In this document: positions 17,492-26,369 of the stretch, piece by piece
How positions within the stretch are numbered: the stretch's first letter is position 1
Layout of the letters: every line of letters starts with the position of its first letter
Assembly (NCBI RefSeq): GCF_003415675.1
Contig: NZ_QFZK01000009.1
Span: 1 to 64,000, forward strand
Length of the DNA stretch: 64,000 nt
Direction of reading: 5' to 3'
DNA from: Rhodoferax lacus
Lineage (GTDB): Bacteria; Pseudomonadota; Gammaproteobacteria; Burkholderiales; Burkholderiaceae_C
Notes under the pieces: generated by a model
Told to the model about the DNA's origin: nothing
Seen by the model: the letters and a program-made list of their open reading frames with translations, nothing else
Databases searched by the model: none
Translations under genes and position numbers: made by a program

Positions 17492-18138
17492 AATTTGAAG
17501 CCGTTTTATTCGATTGCGATGGCGTGTTGGTGGACTCGGAGGCCATTACCAACGGCATCCTGCGTGACATGCTGGAAGAGCAGGGCTGGACGCTCACGCT
17601 GCAGGAGTGCATGGACATCTTTGTCGGCAACACGGTGATGGACGAACAAGTGCAGATCGAGGTCCGCACCGGCCAGCCCCTCACCCACGCTTGGCTGATG
17701 TCCTTTCGCGAACGCCGCAATGCGGCGCTGGACGCCGACATCCAGGCCATTGCCAACATCCACAGCACGGTCAGCCAGTTGTACGACCTGACCCGTGGCC
17801 GCATCGCCTGTGCCTCGGGTGCCGACCGTTTCAAGATCGAGCTGATGCTGCAAAAAGTGGGTCTTGCCGAATACTTCGAGGGCCGCATATTCAGTGGCCA
17901 CGAAATGCCGCGTTCCAAACCCTTCCCCGATGTCTACCTGGCCGCGGCCGCCCACCTGGGCGTGGACCCACGCCGCTGCGCCGTGGTGGAAGACACCATC
18001 ACCGGCCTGACAGCCGGCGTGGCCGCCGGTGCCACCGTGTTCGCCTACGCGCCGCATGGCAGTGGCCAGCATTTGCTGGATGCCGGGGCCAGCCGCGTGT
18101 TTGCCGATATGGCCGATTTGCCGGGCTTGCTGCGCTGA
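17488..18138 (+). CDS. HAD-family phosphatase
   Basis: 216-residue HAD hydrolase of the beta-phosphoglucomutase/phosphatase subfamily. Motif I is FDCDGVLVDSE with nucleophile D9 and acid D11, motif II includes CASGADRFK, motif III is RSKPFPDVY, and motif IV is VVEDTITGL. A helical cap domain occupies residues 15-90. It starts with GTG overlapping the YchJ stop. The substrate is unknown; phosphosugar is likely for the subfamily. Confidence 0.88.
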   Translation: MKFEAVLFDCDGVLVDSEAITNGILRDMLEEQGWTLTLQECMDIFVGNTVMDEQVQIEVRTGQPLTHAWLMSFRERRNAALDADIQAIANIHSTVSQLYDLTRGRIACASGADRFKIELMLQKVGLAEYFEGRIFSGHEMPRSKPFPDVYLAAAAHLGVDPRRCAVVEDTITGLTAGVAAGATVFAYAPHGSGQHLLDAGASRVFADMADLPGLLR

Positions 18139-18154
18139 GTGTGGTGGGGCCGTT

Positions 18155-19276
18155 TCACACTGACGGTGCGTTTCGCTGGGTCCGGTAGTCATCCGGCGTC
18201 TTGCCCGTCCAGCCCCTGAAGGCGCGCATAAAGCTCTTCTCGCTCAGGAACCCCACGGCTGCCGCGATCTGCTTGAGCGGCTTGTTGCTGCGGTGTAGCA
18301 AGTCCATCGCCAGGTCGCGGCGCACGGCGTCCTTGAGTTGCTGCAGGCTGCTGCCTTCGTCCTTGAGTTGGCGGTGCAGCGTGCGCACCGACAGGTTCAG
18401 CCTGTGCGCCAGGTCCTCTGCCCGGCGCGTCTCCGTCGGGAACTGGGCCAGCGTCTGGCGTACCTTTTCCACCAGCAGGCGGTCGCGCCGGTAAGGGCGC
18501 ACGGTGAGCAGCAGGGCGCGCTCCAGCATGCGCTGCAAGGCGGCTTCGTCGCGGCGCACGGGCAGGGCCAGATAGCCCGCATCAAACTGCAGACGGTTGG
18601 CGTCAGTGTTGAAGCTGCAGGGCCCCTCAAACAGCACGCGGTAGCTGCTCTGGTGTTTGGGTGCGGCATAACGCAGCGTGGTCTGGGCCAGTGCAATGCG
18701 CGAGTCGCTTAGCCAGCAGGCCACACCCAGCGCATTGCGCAGCACCGAGACAATGCAGAACTCGCGCAGCGCACCCAGGTCCTGCAACTCCACCAGCTCC
18801 AGTGATGCCAGCCCGTCCTGCACCGTGAGCTGCAGCGCAATGCTGCGGGTCAGCAGGTTGTGGTGGCGACACCAGCGCTTGAGCGCCACCGCCAGTGTGG
18901 GCGCGGTGAGCGAGGCGCGCACCAGCATGCCGTAACTGCCCCAGGGCAGGGGACGCTCGAACCAGCCCAGGGCCTCGTCGTCGAGTTCCTGCATGGCCAA
19001 TGCCGATGCCTGTTCAAACTGCAACGCCGTGACGCGGTTGCCTGGCTTCTTCAGAAATGATGGCGCAATTTGTGCCTGCTCCAGAAGGCCACGCGGGCTG
19101 ATGCCACGCCGGGCGTAGGCCAGCAGCATGGCGTTCAGGAAAGCAACCGGTGTCTCGGCTCTTGCACCTCCAAGAGCTTCAGCATATGTCGAGCCCGTTC
19201 CGGGTTGGGCGACAGCGCGAGGCTTCAGACGGGCGGGGGGGCGGCCAGCGGTTTGCGCAGGAGAACTTGTTTTCAT
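18155..19276 (-). CDS. AraC-family transcriptional regulator (arabinose-binding-like N-domain)
   Basis: 373-residue regulator. The C-terminal ~100 residues form the AraC HTH domain (LAHRLNLSVRTLHRQLKDEGSSLQQLKD and IAAAVGFLSEKSFMRAFRGWTGKTPDDYR). The N-terminal ~200 residues match the domain class of AraC regulators often found beside acyl-CoA and lipid catabolic genes (GISPRGLLEQAQIAPSFLK). It is divergent from the carboxyltransferase gene across 102 bases and may control it. The start at 19276 is chosen because a longer reading would overlap that gene. Confidence 0.85.
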   Translation of the reverse strand: MKTSSPAQTAGRPPARLKPRAVAQPGTGSTYAEALGGARAETPVAFLNAMLLAYARRGISPRGLLEQAQIAPSFLKKPGNRVTALQFEQASALAMQELDDEALGWFERPLPWGSYGMLVRASLTAPTLAVALKRWCRHHNLLTRSIALQLTVQDGLASLELVELQDLGALREFCIVSVLRNALGVACWLSDSRIALAQTTLRYAAPKHQSSYRVLFEGPCSFNTDANRLQFDAGYLALPVRRDEAALQRMLERALLLTVRPYRRDRLLVEKVRQTLAQFPTETRRAEDLAHRLNLSVRTLHRQLKDEGSSLQQLKDAVRRDLAMDLLHRSNKPLKQIAAAVGFLSEKSFMRAFRGWTGKTPDDYRTQRNAPSV

Positions 19277-19378
19277 GGCTGTGCGGATTGTGGCAGGATT
19301 TGCAACCCTGCTGGCGCGCTTTTCGGTGCGCGGTGGCCTATGCTCTGGCACCGCTGACCGCTTTTGAGAGACCGCACC

Positions 19379-21001
19379 ATGCCCGTTCTGGAATCCAAAC
19401 TCAACCCCCGCTCGGCCGAGTTTCTGGCCCATGCCAGCGCCATGCGTGCCGTGGTGGCCGACCTCAATATGCAGATCGGCAGGGTGGCGCTGGGCGGTGG
19501 GGACGCGGCCCGCGCCAAGCACACGGCCCGCGGCAAGCTGCTGCCACGCGAGCGCGTGGCCATGTTGTTGGACCCCGGCACGCCCTTTCTGGAACTCTGC
19601 CCCCTGGCGGCCCTGGGCCTGTACCCGGACCGCGATGGCACGGACAGTGCACCTGGCGCTGGGCTGATTGTGGGCATAGGCCGCATCAGCGGTGTGGACT
19701 GCATGGTCGTTTGCAACGACGCCACGGTGAAGGGCGGCAGCTATTACCCCATGACGGTCAAAAAACATTTGCGCGCCCAGGAAGTGGCGGCGCAAAACAT
19801 GCTCACCTGTGTGTACCTGGTGGACTCCGGTGGCGCCAATCTGCCCAACCAGGACGAGGTGTTTCCAGACCGTGAGCACTTTGGCCGCATCTTCTTCAAC
19901 CAGGCGAACATGAGCGCGCAGGGCATCTCGCAGGTTGCCGTGGTGATGGGCAGCTGCACCGCAGGCGGCGCCTATGTACCGGCCATGAGCGACGAGACCA
20001 TCATCGTCAAAAACCAGGGCACGATTTTTCTGGGCGGTCCCCCGCTGGTGAAGGCCGCCACCGGCGAGGTGGTGAGTGCCGAGGACCTGGGCGGCGGCGA
20101 TGTGCACACGCGCCTCTCGGGGGTGGCCGACCACCTGGCGCAAAACGACCTGCATGCGCTCTCGCTGGCGCGCGAGGCCATTGCCAACCTGAATAAGAAC
20201 AAGGCCACGGCGCTGAGCACCCAGGCACCGGTGCCACCGAAGTTCGCAGCCGAAGAGCTCTATGGCGTCATCCCCACCGACACGCGCAAGCCCTTTGACG
20301 TGCGCGAGATCATTGCCCGCATCGTCGACGGCTCGGAGCTGCACGAGTTCAAGCCGCGCTACGGCGCCACGCTGGTCTGCGGCTTTGCGCATGTGGAGGG
20401 CATGCCGGTGGGCATCATCGCCAACAACGGCATTCTGTTTTCAGAGTCGGCCTTGAAGGGCGCGCACTTCATCGAGCTGTGCTGCCAGCGCAAGATTCCG
20501 CTGGTGTTCTTGCAGAACATCACGGGCTTCATGGTCGGGCGCAAGTACGAGAACGAGGGCATTGCCCGCAACGGCGCCAAGATGGTCACGGCGGTGGCCA
20601 CGGCGGCGGTGCCGAAGTTCACCATCATCATTGGCGGCAGCTTTGGCGCGGGCAACTATGGCATGTGCGGCCGCGCCTTTGGCCCCCGCTTCCTGTGGAT
20701 GTGGCCCAACGCGCGCATCAGCGTCATGGGCGGCGAGCAGGCCGCCAGCGTACTGGCAACAGTCAAGCGCGATGGCATCGAAGGCAAGGGCGGCGCCTGG
20801 AGCGTGGAGGAAGAAGAATCCTTCAAAGCCCCCATACGCCGCCAGTACGAAGAACAAGGCCACCCCTACTACGCCACCGCCCGCCTGTGGGACGACGGCA
20901 TCATCGATCCGGCCGACACGCGCCGGGTGCTGGCGTTGGGTCTGTCGGCCTCGCTCAATGCGCCCATCCCGGACACCAAGTTTGGCGTGTTCCGCATGTA
21001 A
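19379..21001 (+). CDS. liuB: Methylcrotonoyl-CoA carboxylase, carboxyltransferase (beta) subunit
   Basis: 540-residue carboxyltransferase subunit that moves the carboxyl group from biotin to 3-methylcrotonyl-CoA. Family features are [49 protein letters not shown], the oxyanion-forming [28 protein letters not shown] and [15 protein letters not shown]. Geranyl-CoA carboxylase is related, but the adjacent HMG-CoA lyase and isovaleryl-CoA dehydrogenase favour methylcrotonyl-CoA. ATG 19379 gives the usual N-terminus. Unusually, a VapBC pair separates it from its alpha subunit. Confidence 0.9.
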   Translation: MPVLESKLNPRSAEFLAHASAMRAVVADLNMQIGRVALGGGDAARAKHTARGKLLPRERVAMLLDPGTPFLELCPLAALGLYPDRDGTDSAPGAGLIVGIGRISGVDCMVVCNDATVKGGSYYPMTVKKHLRAQEVAAQNMLTCVYLVDSGGANLPNQDEVFPDREHFGRIFFNQANMSAQGISQVAVVMGSCTAGGAYVPAMSDETIIVKNQGTIFLGGPPLVKAATGEVVSAEDLGGGDVHTRLSGVADHLAQNDLHALSLAREAIANLNKNKATALSTQAPVPPKFAAEELYGVIPTDTRKPFDVREIIARIVDGSELHEFKPRYGATLVCGFAHVEGMPVGIIANNGILFSESALKGAHFIELCCQRKIPLVFLQNITGFMVGRKYENEGIARNGAKMVTAVATAAVPKFTIIIGGSFGAGNYGMCGRAFGPRFLWMWPNARISVMGGEQAASVLATVKRDGIEGKGGAWSVEEEESFKAPIRRQYEEQGHPYYATARLWDDGIIDPADTRRVLALGLSASLNAPIPDTKFGVFRM

Positions 21002-21031
21002 TGTGTATGATTTTGATTTTTCGTACACATT
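21000..21031. promoter_or_regulatory. Inverted repeat upstream of vapB, candidate autoregulatory operator
   Basis: AATGTGTA (21000-21007) and TACACATT (21024-21031) are perfect inverted 8-mers separated by an AT-rich 16-base spacer. They overlap the stop codon of liuB and end 12 bases before the vapB ATG. VapBC complexes bind such dyads. Confidence 0.6.
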
Positions 21032-21043
21032 GATGGAGTTGGC

Positions 21044-21382
21044 ATGCGAACCAATATCGAGATTGATGACAAGCTCATGGAGGCCGCGATGGCTGCGGGC
21101 AACTTCAAGACCAAGCGCGAGGCGGTGGAGGAGGGCTTGCGCATGATCAAGCGCCGCAAGGCCTATGACGCCTTGTTGGCCGCCCGTGGCACGTTGCACT
21201 GGGATGATTCGGACGAAGGCTGGGCCCAATGGCGCGCGCAGCAGGCCTTGATGGTCAGTGAAGCAGAGCCTGCACCCTATCTGCCTGCGGTGCCTGCACC
21301 CCTGGTCAAGACCAAGCCCGAGCGTAAAGCGACCCAAGCACCGCCCAAGCCAGCGCCGCCCAAGCGAGGCCGTGCCAAGTGA
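21044..21382 (+). CDS. vapB: VapB-family antitoxin with long basic/proline-rich tail
   Basis: 112-residue antitoxin. The N-terminus MRTNIEIDDKLMEAAMAAG and KTKREAVEEGLRMIKRRKAY match the VapB family, whose members have an N-terminal DNA-binding part and a C-terminal toxin-neutralising helix (here GTLHWDDSDEGWAQWR). Residues ~75-112 form an unusual Pro/Lys/Ala tail beyond the normal family end. The TGA overlaps the GTG start of vapC. Confidence 0.85.
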   Translation: MRTNIEIDDKLMEAAMAAGNFKTKREAVEEGLRMIKRRKAYDALLAARGTLHWDDSDEGWAQWRAQQALMVSEAEPAPYLPAVPAPLVKTKPERKATQAPPKPAPPKRGRAK

Positions 21383-21786
21383 TATTGGTCGACTCCAGCG
21401 TATGGATTGATTACCTGCGCGGCACCAGCAACCGGCCCGTGGAGCAACTCCTTGCCTGGCTGCAGGGAGGCGATGCGACGGTGGACTTGGGGGTTGCCGA
21501 TCTGGTGGTGTTTGAGGTGATGCGCGGCTTTGCCTCGCCCAAGGAGCAGCGCCGCGCCAGGGATCTTTTGCTGGCGCTCGATGTGGTCGAAATCGGTGGG
21601 CTCGACAACGCACTGCTGGCTGCCGAGCACTACAGCGCCTTGCGTGCGCAGGGCTACACGGTGCGCAGCCCCATCGATGTATTGCTGGCCAGCTATTGCA
21701 TTGCCAATAACCACATGCTGCTGCACCGCGATGCCGACTTTGATGTGATGGCCGCCTTGCGCGGACTGCGGGTTGTGCCGCACTAA
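21379..21786 (+). CDS. vapC: VapC-family PIN-domain ribonuclease toxin
   Basis: 135-residue PIN-domain toxin. The first conserved acid is D5 in ILVDSSVWIDYLRG; later acidic residues lie in VADLVVFEVMRG, SPIDVLLASYC and HRDADFDVMA, giving the metal-binding set. VapC toxins usually cut tRNA or rRNA; the target here is unknown. It starts with GTG overlapping the vapB stop. The pair sits between the beta and alpha subunit genes of one carboxylase, which is not the usual layout. Confidence 0.9.
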   Translation: MILVDSSVWIDYLRGTSNRPVEQLLAWLQGGDATVDLGVADLVVFEVMRGFASPKEQRRARDLLLALDVVEIGGLDNALLAAEHYSALRAQGYTVRSPIDVLLASYCIANNHMLLHRDADFDVMAALRGLRVVPH

Positions 21787-21806
21787 TTCTTCCAAATGGA
21801 GTCTCC

Positions 21807-23876
21807 ATGTTCAAAAAAATCCTCATTGCCAACCGCGGTGAAATCGCCTGCCGCGTGGCCGCCACCGCCGCGCGCATGGCCATCCGCACCGTGGCCGTCT
21901 ACTCGGATGCCGACGCAGGTGCCAAGCATGTGCAGGCCTGTGACGAGGCCGTGTTTATCGGCGGCAGCGCCCCCAAGGACAGCTACCTGCGTTGGGAAAA
22001 AATCATCGAAGTGGCCAAGGCTACGGGCGCAGAAGCCATCCACCCGGGCTATGGTTTCTTGAGCGAGAACGAGGCCTTTGCCCAAGCCTGTGCAGATGCC
22101 GGGCTGGTCTTCATCGGCCCGCCGCCTTCCGCCATCCTGGCCATGGGCCTGAAGGCCGAGTCCAAGCAGCTGATGGAAAAAGCCGGTGTGCCCCTGGTGC
22201 CGGGCTACCACGGCGCCGGTCAGGGCGCAGCCCTCCTGCAGCGCGAGGCCGATGCCATTGGTTACCCGGTCTTGATCAAGGCCAGTGCCGGCGGCGGCGG
22301 CAAGGGCATGCGCGCGGTGGACAAAAGCGAAGACTTCGCCGAGGCGCTGGCCAGCTGCAAGCGCGAGGCCATCAACAGCTTTGGCGATGACGCGGTGTTG
22401 ATTGAAAAATACGTGCAGCGTCCGCGCCATATCGAGATCCAGGTGTTCGGCGACACCCAGGGCAACTATGTCTACCTGTTCGAGCGCGACTGCTCGGTGC
22501 AGCGCCGCCACCAGAAGGTGCTGGAAGAAGCGCCCGCGCCGGGCATGACGGCAGACATGCGCGAGCAAATGGGCCAGGCAGCCGTGGCCGCGGCGCGCGC
22601 TGTGAACTACGTGGGTGCCGGCACAGTCGAATTCATCGTCGAACAAAAGCCCGACGGCAGCATGTCCTTCTTCTTCATGGAGATGAATACGCGCCTGCAG
22701 GTGGAGCATCCGGTCACGGAGGCCATCACTGGTCTGGACCTGGTGGAGTGGCAGCTGCGCGTGGCCTGTGGCGAGCCGCTGCCGCTGCAGCAAAGCGAAT
22801 TCAAAATCAACGGCCACGCCATCGAAGCCCGCATCTGCGCCGAAACCCCGGACAACAACTTCCTGCCCGCCACCGGCAGCCTGCAGGTCTACGGCCTGCC
22901 CGCACATAGCAGTTTCGAGCGCGCTGCGCACGGTGTGCGCGTGGACTCTGGCGTGCGCCAGGGTGACACCATCAGCCCGTTTTATGACTCCATGGTGGCC
23001 AAGCTCATCGTGCACGGCAGCACGCGCGAGGAGGCGCTGGCGCGGCTGGACGCGGCACTCATGCAAACCCATATCGTGGGCCTGTCCACCAATGTGCAGT
23101 TCCTGCGCCATGTGGTGGGCAGTGCGTCGTTTGCCCAGGCCCAGCTCGACACCGCGCTGATTCCACGCGAAGCCTCCGTCTTGTTCCACCAGGACAAGGT
23201 CGGCCTGCCGCTGGCTGCTGCCGCACTGGTAGCCCACACACTGGACCAGGAAGCGCAGGCCGAGCACACAGCGCAGGCCGCCACCGCACAGGGCTGGATA
23301 GACCCGTGGGCGCGGCGTGACGGCTGGCGCTCGCACGGCCCTTCGCTGCGCAGTTTCTCTTCCGTTTACCAGGAGCAGCCGCAGGTGCTGCTGCTCACGC
23401 GCGGCCATGCCCAGGGGCTGCAACTGATGGTGGACGGCCAATCCGAAACCCTGCAGTTCCAGCGCCTGCACAAGGCAGGGTCCGAGGGCGCGTTGGACAT
23501 CACCCTGGGCGCCCGGCGCATCCAGGCCCAAGTCCATGACCACGGCGAAGTGCTGCACGTCTTCACCCCGCTGGGTGCCACCACCATTACCCGCGTGGAC
23601 GCGCTGGCCCATGCCGGCGAAACGCAGGCCGAGGGCGGGCGCCTGACTGCGCCCATGCCGGGCAAGGTGGTGTCGTTTGCCGTGAAGGCGGGCGATGGGG
23701 TCAAAAAAGGCCAGCCGCTGGCGGTGATGGACGCCATGAAGATGGAGCACACCATTGCCGCGCCCGTCGACGGCACTGTGGCCGAACTGCTGTACGCCCC
23801 GGGCGACCAGGTGGCCGAGGGCGCTGAGCTGCTGCGCCTGGTGCCGCTGGAACAGCCCGCAGCGGTGGCGGCCTGA
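21807..23876 (+). CDS. liuD: Methylcrotonoyl-CoA carboxylase, biotin carboxylase/biotin carrier (alpha) subunit
   Basis: 689-residue biotin-containing subunit. The N-terminal biotin carboxylase domain opens with FKKILIANRGEIACRV and has the ATP-grasp glycine loop SAGGGGKGMR and FFMEMNTRLQVEHPVTE. A linker of ~130 residues follows, then the biotinyl domain with K645 in AMKMEH. It charges biotin with bicarbonate for LiuB. The ribosome site (AAATGGAG) lies just after vapC, so expression may depend on transcription through the toxin-antitoxin genes. Confidence 0.92.
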   Translation: MFKKILIANRGEIACRVAATAARMAIRTVAVYSDADAGAKHVQACDEAVFIGGSAPKDSYLRWEKIIEVAKATGAEAIHPGYGFLSENEAFAQACADAGLVFIGPPPSAILAMGLKAESKQLMEKAGVPLVPGYHGAGQGAALLQREADAIGYPVLIKASAGGGGKGMRAVDKSEDFAEALASCKREAINSFGDDAVLIEKYVQRPRHIEIQVFGDTQGNYVYLFERDCSVQRRHQKVLEEAPAPGMTADMREQMGQAAVAAARAVNYVGAGTVEFIVEQKPDGSMSFFFMEMNTRLQVEHPVTEAITGLDLVEWQLRVACGEPLPLQQSEFKINGHAIEARICAETPDNNFLPATGSLQVYGLPAHSSFERAAHGVRVDSGVRQGDTISPFYDSMVAKLIVHGSTREEALARLDAALMQTHIVGLSTNVQFLRHVVGSASFAQAQLDTALIPREASVLFHQDKVGLPLAAAALVAHTLDQEAQAEHTAQAATAQGWIDPWARRDGWRSHGPSLRSFSSVYQEQPQVLLLTRGHAQGLQLMVDGQSETLQFQRLHKAGSEGALDITLGARRIQAQVHDHGEVLHVFTPLGATTITRVDALAHAGETQAEGGRLTAPMPGKVVSFAVKAGDGVKKGQPLAVMDAMKMEHTIAAPVDGTVAELLYAPGDQVAEGAELLRLVPLEQPAAVAA

Positions 23877-23942
23877 AGGCCTGCGCGCAAGAGCGGCCAG
23901 CAAGTCCGGCCACAATGCTGGCCGGACCTTCAGGAACACACC

Positions 23943-24863
23943 ATGCACATCACCTTTTGCTGCGCTGCCACCGACGCGGAACCCTGGCTGCAAGACCTGC
24001 GCGGCGCGCTCCCCGGCGCCGACATCAGCCTGTGGCAGCCGGGCGCTGCCCCTGCCGACTACGGCATCGTCTGGCAGCCGCCCCAGGCTTTTTTTGACCA
24101 GCAACCGCAGCTGCGTGCGGCCTTCAACATAGGCGCCGGAGTGGACGCGTTGCTGCGTTTGAACATCGCCCCCGCCACCGTGCTGGTGCGCCTGGACGAT
24201 GCGGGCATGGCCGTGCAAATGGCCGAGTACGTCTGCCATGCCCTGATCCGTCACTACCGCGAGTTCGCGGGTTACGCAGCCGACCAGCAAGCCGCCACCT
24301 GGCAGCAGCGCGAGATCGCACCGCGCTCCGCCATGCCGGTGGGCATCATGGGGCTGGGCGTGCTGGGCGCGCGCGTGGCGCAGGCGGTGGCGCAGTTTGG
24401 CTTCCCCGTCAACGGCTGGAGCCGCACGCCCAAGACGATTCCTGGCGTGCGCTGCTATAGCGGCGCCGGAGGTTTTCATGAATTTTTGGCAGCCACTCGT
24501 GTGCTGGTCTCGGTGCTGCCCGCCACCCCCCAGACGCGTGACCTGATCAACCGCGACACCCTCTCGCGCCTGCAGAGCGGCGCCTACCTCATCAACGTGG
24601 CCCGCGGCGCGCACCTGGTGGAAGACGACCTGCTGGCCCTGCTGGAGTCCGGCCACATGGCCGGTGCCACCCTGGACGTGTTCCGCACCGAGCCTCTGCC
24701 TGTTGCGCATCCGTTCTGGACGCACCCACGCGTCACCGTCACGCCGCACACCGCCGCGCTCACGGTGCGTGGGGAGTCGATTGCGCAGATCGTGGGCAAG
24801 ATTCAGGCTATGCAGCGGGGTGAGGCAGTGAGGGGGCTTGTGGACAGGCAGCGCGGTTACTGA
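23943..24863 (+). CDS. ghrA: Glyoxylate/hydroxypyruvate reductase A-like 2-hydroxyacid dehydrogenase
   Basis: 306-residue NAD(P)-dependent D-2-hydroxyacid dehydrogenase of the GhrA group. The nucleotide-binding motif is GIMGLGVLGARVAQA, followed by VNGWSRTPKTIPGV. The catalytic pattern comprises INVARGAHLVEDDLL (arginine), FRTEPLPVAHPFW (glutamate) and TPHTAAL (histidine). It would reduce glyoxylate or hydroxypyruvate. It lies in the leucine cluster without an obvious pathway link. Confidence 0.88.
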   Translation: MHITFCCAATDAEPWLQDLRGALPGADISLWQPGAAPADYGIVWQPPQAFFDQQPQLRAAFNIGAGVDALLRLNIAPATVLVRLDDAGMAVQMAEYVCHALIRHYREFAGYAADQQAATWQQREIAPRSAMPVGIMGLGVLGARVAQAVAQFGFPVNGWSRTPKTIPGVRCYSGAGGFHEFLAATRVLVSVLPATPQTRDLINRDTLSRLQSGAYLINVARGAHLVEDDLLALLESGHMAGATLDVFRTEPLPVAHPFWTHPRVTVTPHTAALTVRGESIAQIVGKIQAMQRGEAVRGLVDRQRGY

Positions 24864-24911
24864 TACCTTGGATGCAGTGAATTGTCAGGTAAGGAAGTTA
24901 AACCGCACATC

Positions 24912-24926
24912 ACACTTCGAAAGTGT
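24912..24926. promoter_or_regulatory. Short dyad upstream of the DUF4160 gene
   Basis: ACACTT and AAGTGT (24912-24917, 24921-24926) form a perfect six-base inverted repeat around CGA, 20 bases before the DUF4160 ATG. It could be an operator for the small two-gene module downstream; there is no direct proof. Confidence 0.4.
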
Positions 24927-24946
24927 CCGCCACCTTTGGATTCGCT

Positions 24947-25183
24947 ATGCCCACCGTTTTTCGCATCGGCCCCTACCGTTTTTTCTTTTACGCCAACGAG
25001 AATGGCGAGCCGCATCACATCCATGTGCAGCAGGACCGCATGCTGGCAAAATTCTGGCTCAAGCCGGTGTCACTCGCCCGCAGCACGGGCTTTGCTCCAC
25101 AGGATTTGAGCAAGCTACTGGGCTTGGTGGAGGCCAATCAACCGTTTTTTGTAGAGGCCTGGAATGAGTTCTTTCATGTTTAA
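24947..25183 (+). CDS. DUF4160-domain protein
   Basis: 78-residue protein beginning MPTVFRIGPYRFFFYANE followed by GEPHHIHVQQD, the typical DUF4160 N-terminus. The family is small and often paired with DUF2442 in what look like toxin-antitoxin-type modules, but the activity is unproven. The ATG at 24947 is preferred over an upstream in-frame ATG at 24923 because it begins the conserved domain. It overlaps the next gene by 20 bases. Confidence 0.8.
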   Translation: MPTVFRIGPYRFFFYANENGEPHHIHVQQDRMLAKFWLKPVSLARSTGFAPQDLSKLLGLVEANQPFFVEAWNEFFHV

Positions 25184-25436
25184 CATCGCGCCCAAGGCAA
25201 TGTCCGTTGTGTGCTCGGACGACGAATTGCGCGTCTCACTCGCCGACGGGCGAACGCTGACTGTTCCCTTGGCGTGGTTCCCCAGGCTGGCCCATGCATC
25301 AAGTGGTGAGCGTGCCGACTACGAATTGATGGGCGATGGGGAGGGCATTCACTGGCCTTTGGTGGATGAAGATATTTCGGTTGCAGGTCTTTTGGCTGGA
25401 CAACCATCCGTTGAAGCCAAAAGTCCAATTGTCTGA
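25164..25436 (+). CDS. DUF2442-domain protein
   Basis: 90-residue protein with the DUF2442 core: DDELRVSLADGRTLTVPLAWFPRL, then YELMGDGEGIHWPLVDEDISVAGLLAG. It overlaps the DUF4160 gene, the standard pairing for these two families, and is likely its partner. ATG 25164 is used; ATG 25176 is also possible. The pair stands directly in front of HMG-CoA lyase, a second small module interrupting the leucine genes. Confidence 0.8.
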   Translation: MSSFMFNIAPKAMSVVCSDDELRVSLADGRTLTVPLAWFPRLAHASSGERADYELMGDGEGIHWPLVDEDISVAGLLAGQPSVEAKSPIV

Positions 25437-25439
25437 GCC

Positions 25440-26348
25440 ATGCAATTACCCCAACACGTCAAACTCGTCGACGTAGGCCCCCGCGACGGCCTGCAAAACG
25501 AGAAGCAGGCTGTCCCTGCGGCCGTCAAGATCGAACTGGTGCAGCGCCTGCAGGATGCAGGCCTGACCGAGATTGAGGTCACCAGCTTTGTCTCGCCCAA
25601 ATGGGTGCCGCAAATGGCCGACAACGCCGAGGTCATGGCCGGTATCCAGCGCAAGCCCGGTGTACGCTATTCGGTGCTTACGCCCAATCTGCAGGGCTAT
25701 GAGGCGGCTGTCAAAACCCGCCCCGACGAGATTGTGGTGTTTGCCGCGGCCAGTGAGGCCTTTAGCCAGAAGAACATCAACTGCTCGATTGCCCAGAGCA
25801 TGGAGCGCTTTCGCCCCGTGGTGCAGGCCGCGCTGGCTGCGGGCATTGCGGTGCGCGGCGCCATCTCCTGCGCTGTGGGTTGTCCCTATGAGGGTGAGAT
25901 TGCCCCTGAGCGGGTGGAACTGGTGGCGCGCCTGATGCGCGAGTTGGGCGTGCAGCATGTGGGTGTGGCCGACACCATCGGCGTGGGCACGCCGCGCAAG
26001 GTGCAGCGGGCGCTGGAGGCTGCGTTGAAGCACTACGACATCAATCAGGTCAGCGGCCATTTCCACGACACCTACGGCCAGGCCCTGGCCAACACCCTGG
26101 CCAGCCTGGAAGTGGGCATCTGGCAGTTTGATACCTCGGTGGCCGGCCTGGGCGGCTGCCCCTATGCCAAGGGCGCCACCGGCAATGTGGCCACGGAAGA
26201 TGTGGTCTATATGCTGCACGGCATGGGGATATCCACCGGCATCGATCTGGACCGGCTCATGGATGCGGGACAATTCATCAGCGACGCGCTGGGCCGCAAG
26301 CCCCATTCGCGCGTGAGCAATGCCTTGATGGCCAAGCGCCTTTCCTGA
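25440..26348 (+). CDS. liuE: Hydroxymethylglutaryl-CoA lyase
   Basis: 302-residue TIM-barrel lyase cleaving HMG-CoA to acetoacetate and acetyl-CoA, the last committed step of leucine degradation. Diagnostic parts are VKLVDVGPRDGLQNE, the metal-site histidines in GHFHDTYGQALAN, the catalytic arginine region near the start and the cysteine in GLGGCPYAKGATGNVATEDVVYM. It starts three bases after the DUF2442 stop and ends before a YbaK-type gene. Confidence 0.94.
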   Translation: MQLPQHVKLVDVGPRDGLQNEKQAVPAAVKIELVQRLQDAGLTEIEVTSFVSPKWVPQMADNAEVMAGIQRKPGVRYSVLTPNLQGYEAAVKTRPDEIVVFAAASEAFSQKNINCSIAQSMERFRPVVQAALAAGIAVRGAISCAVGCPYEGEIAPERVELVARLMRELGVQHVGVADTIGVGTPRKVQRALEAALKHYDINQVSGHFHDTYGQALANTLASLEVGIWQFDTSVAGLGGCPYAKGATGNVATEDVVYMLHGMGISTGIDLDRLMDAGQFISDALGRKPHSRVSNALMAKRLS

Positions 26349-26369
26349 GACAACCCTGGACCCCCTGCC

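Noticed and set aside
19277-20392. N-terminal extension of the AraC regulator
   Set aside because: It runs antisense through liuB; the regulator domain begins after the ATG at 19276.
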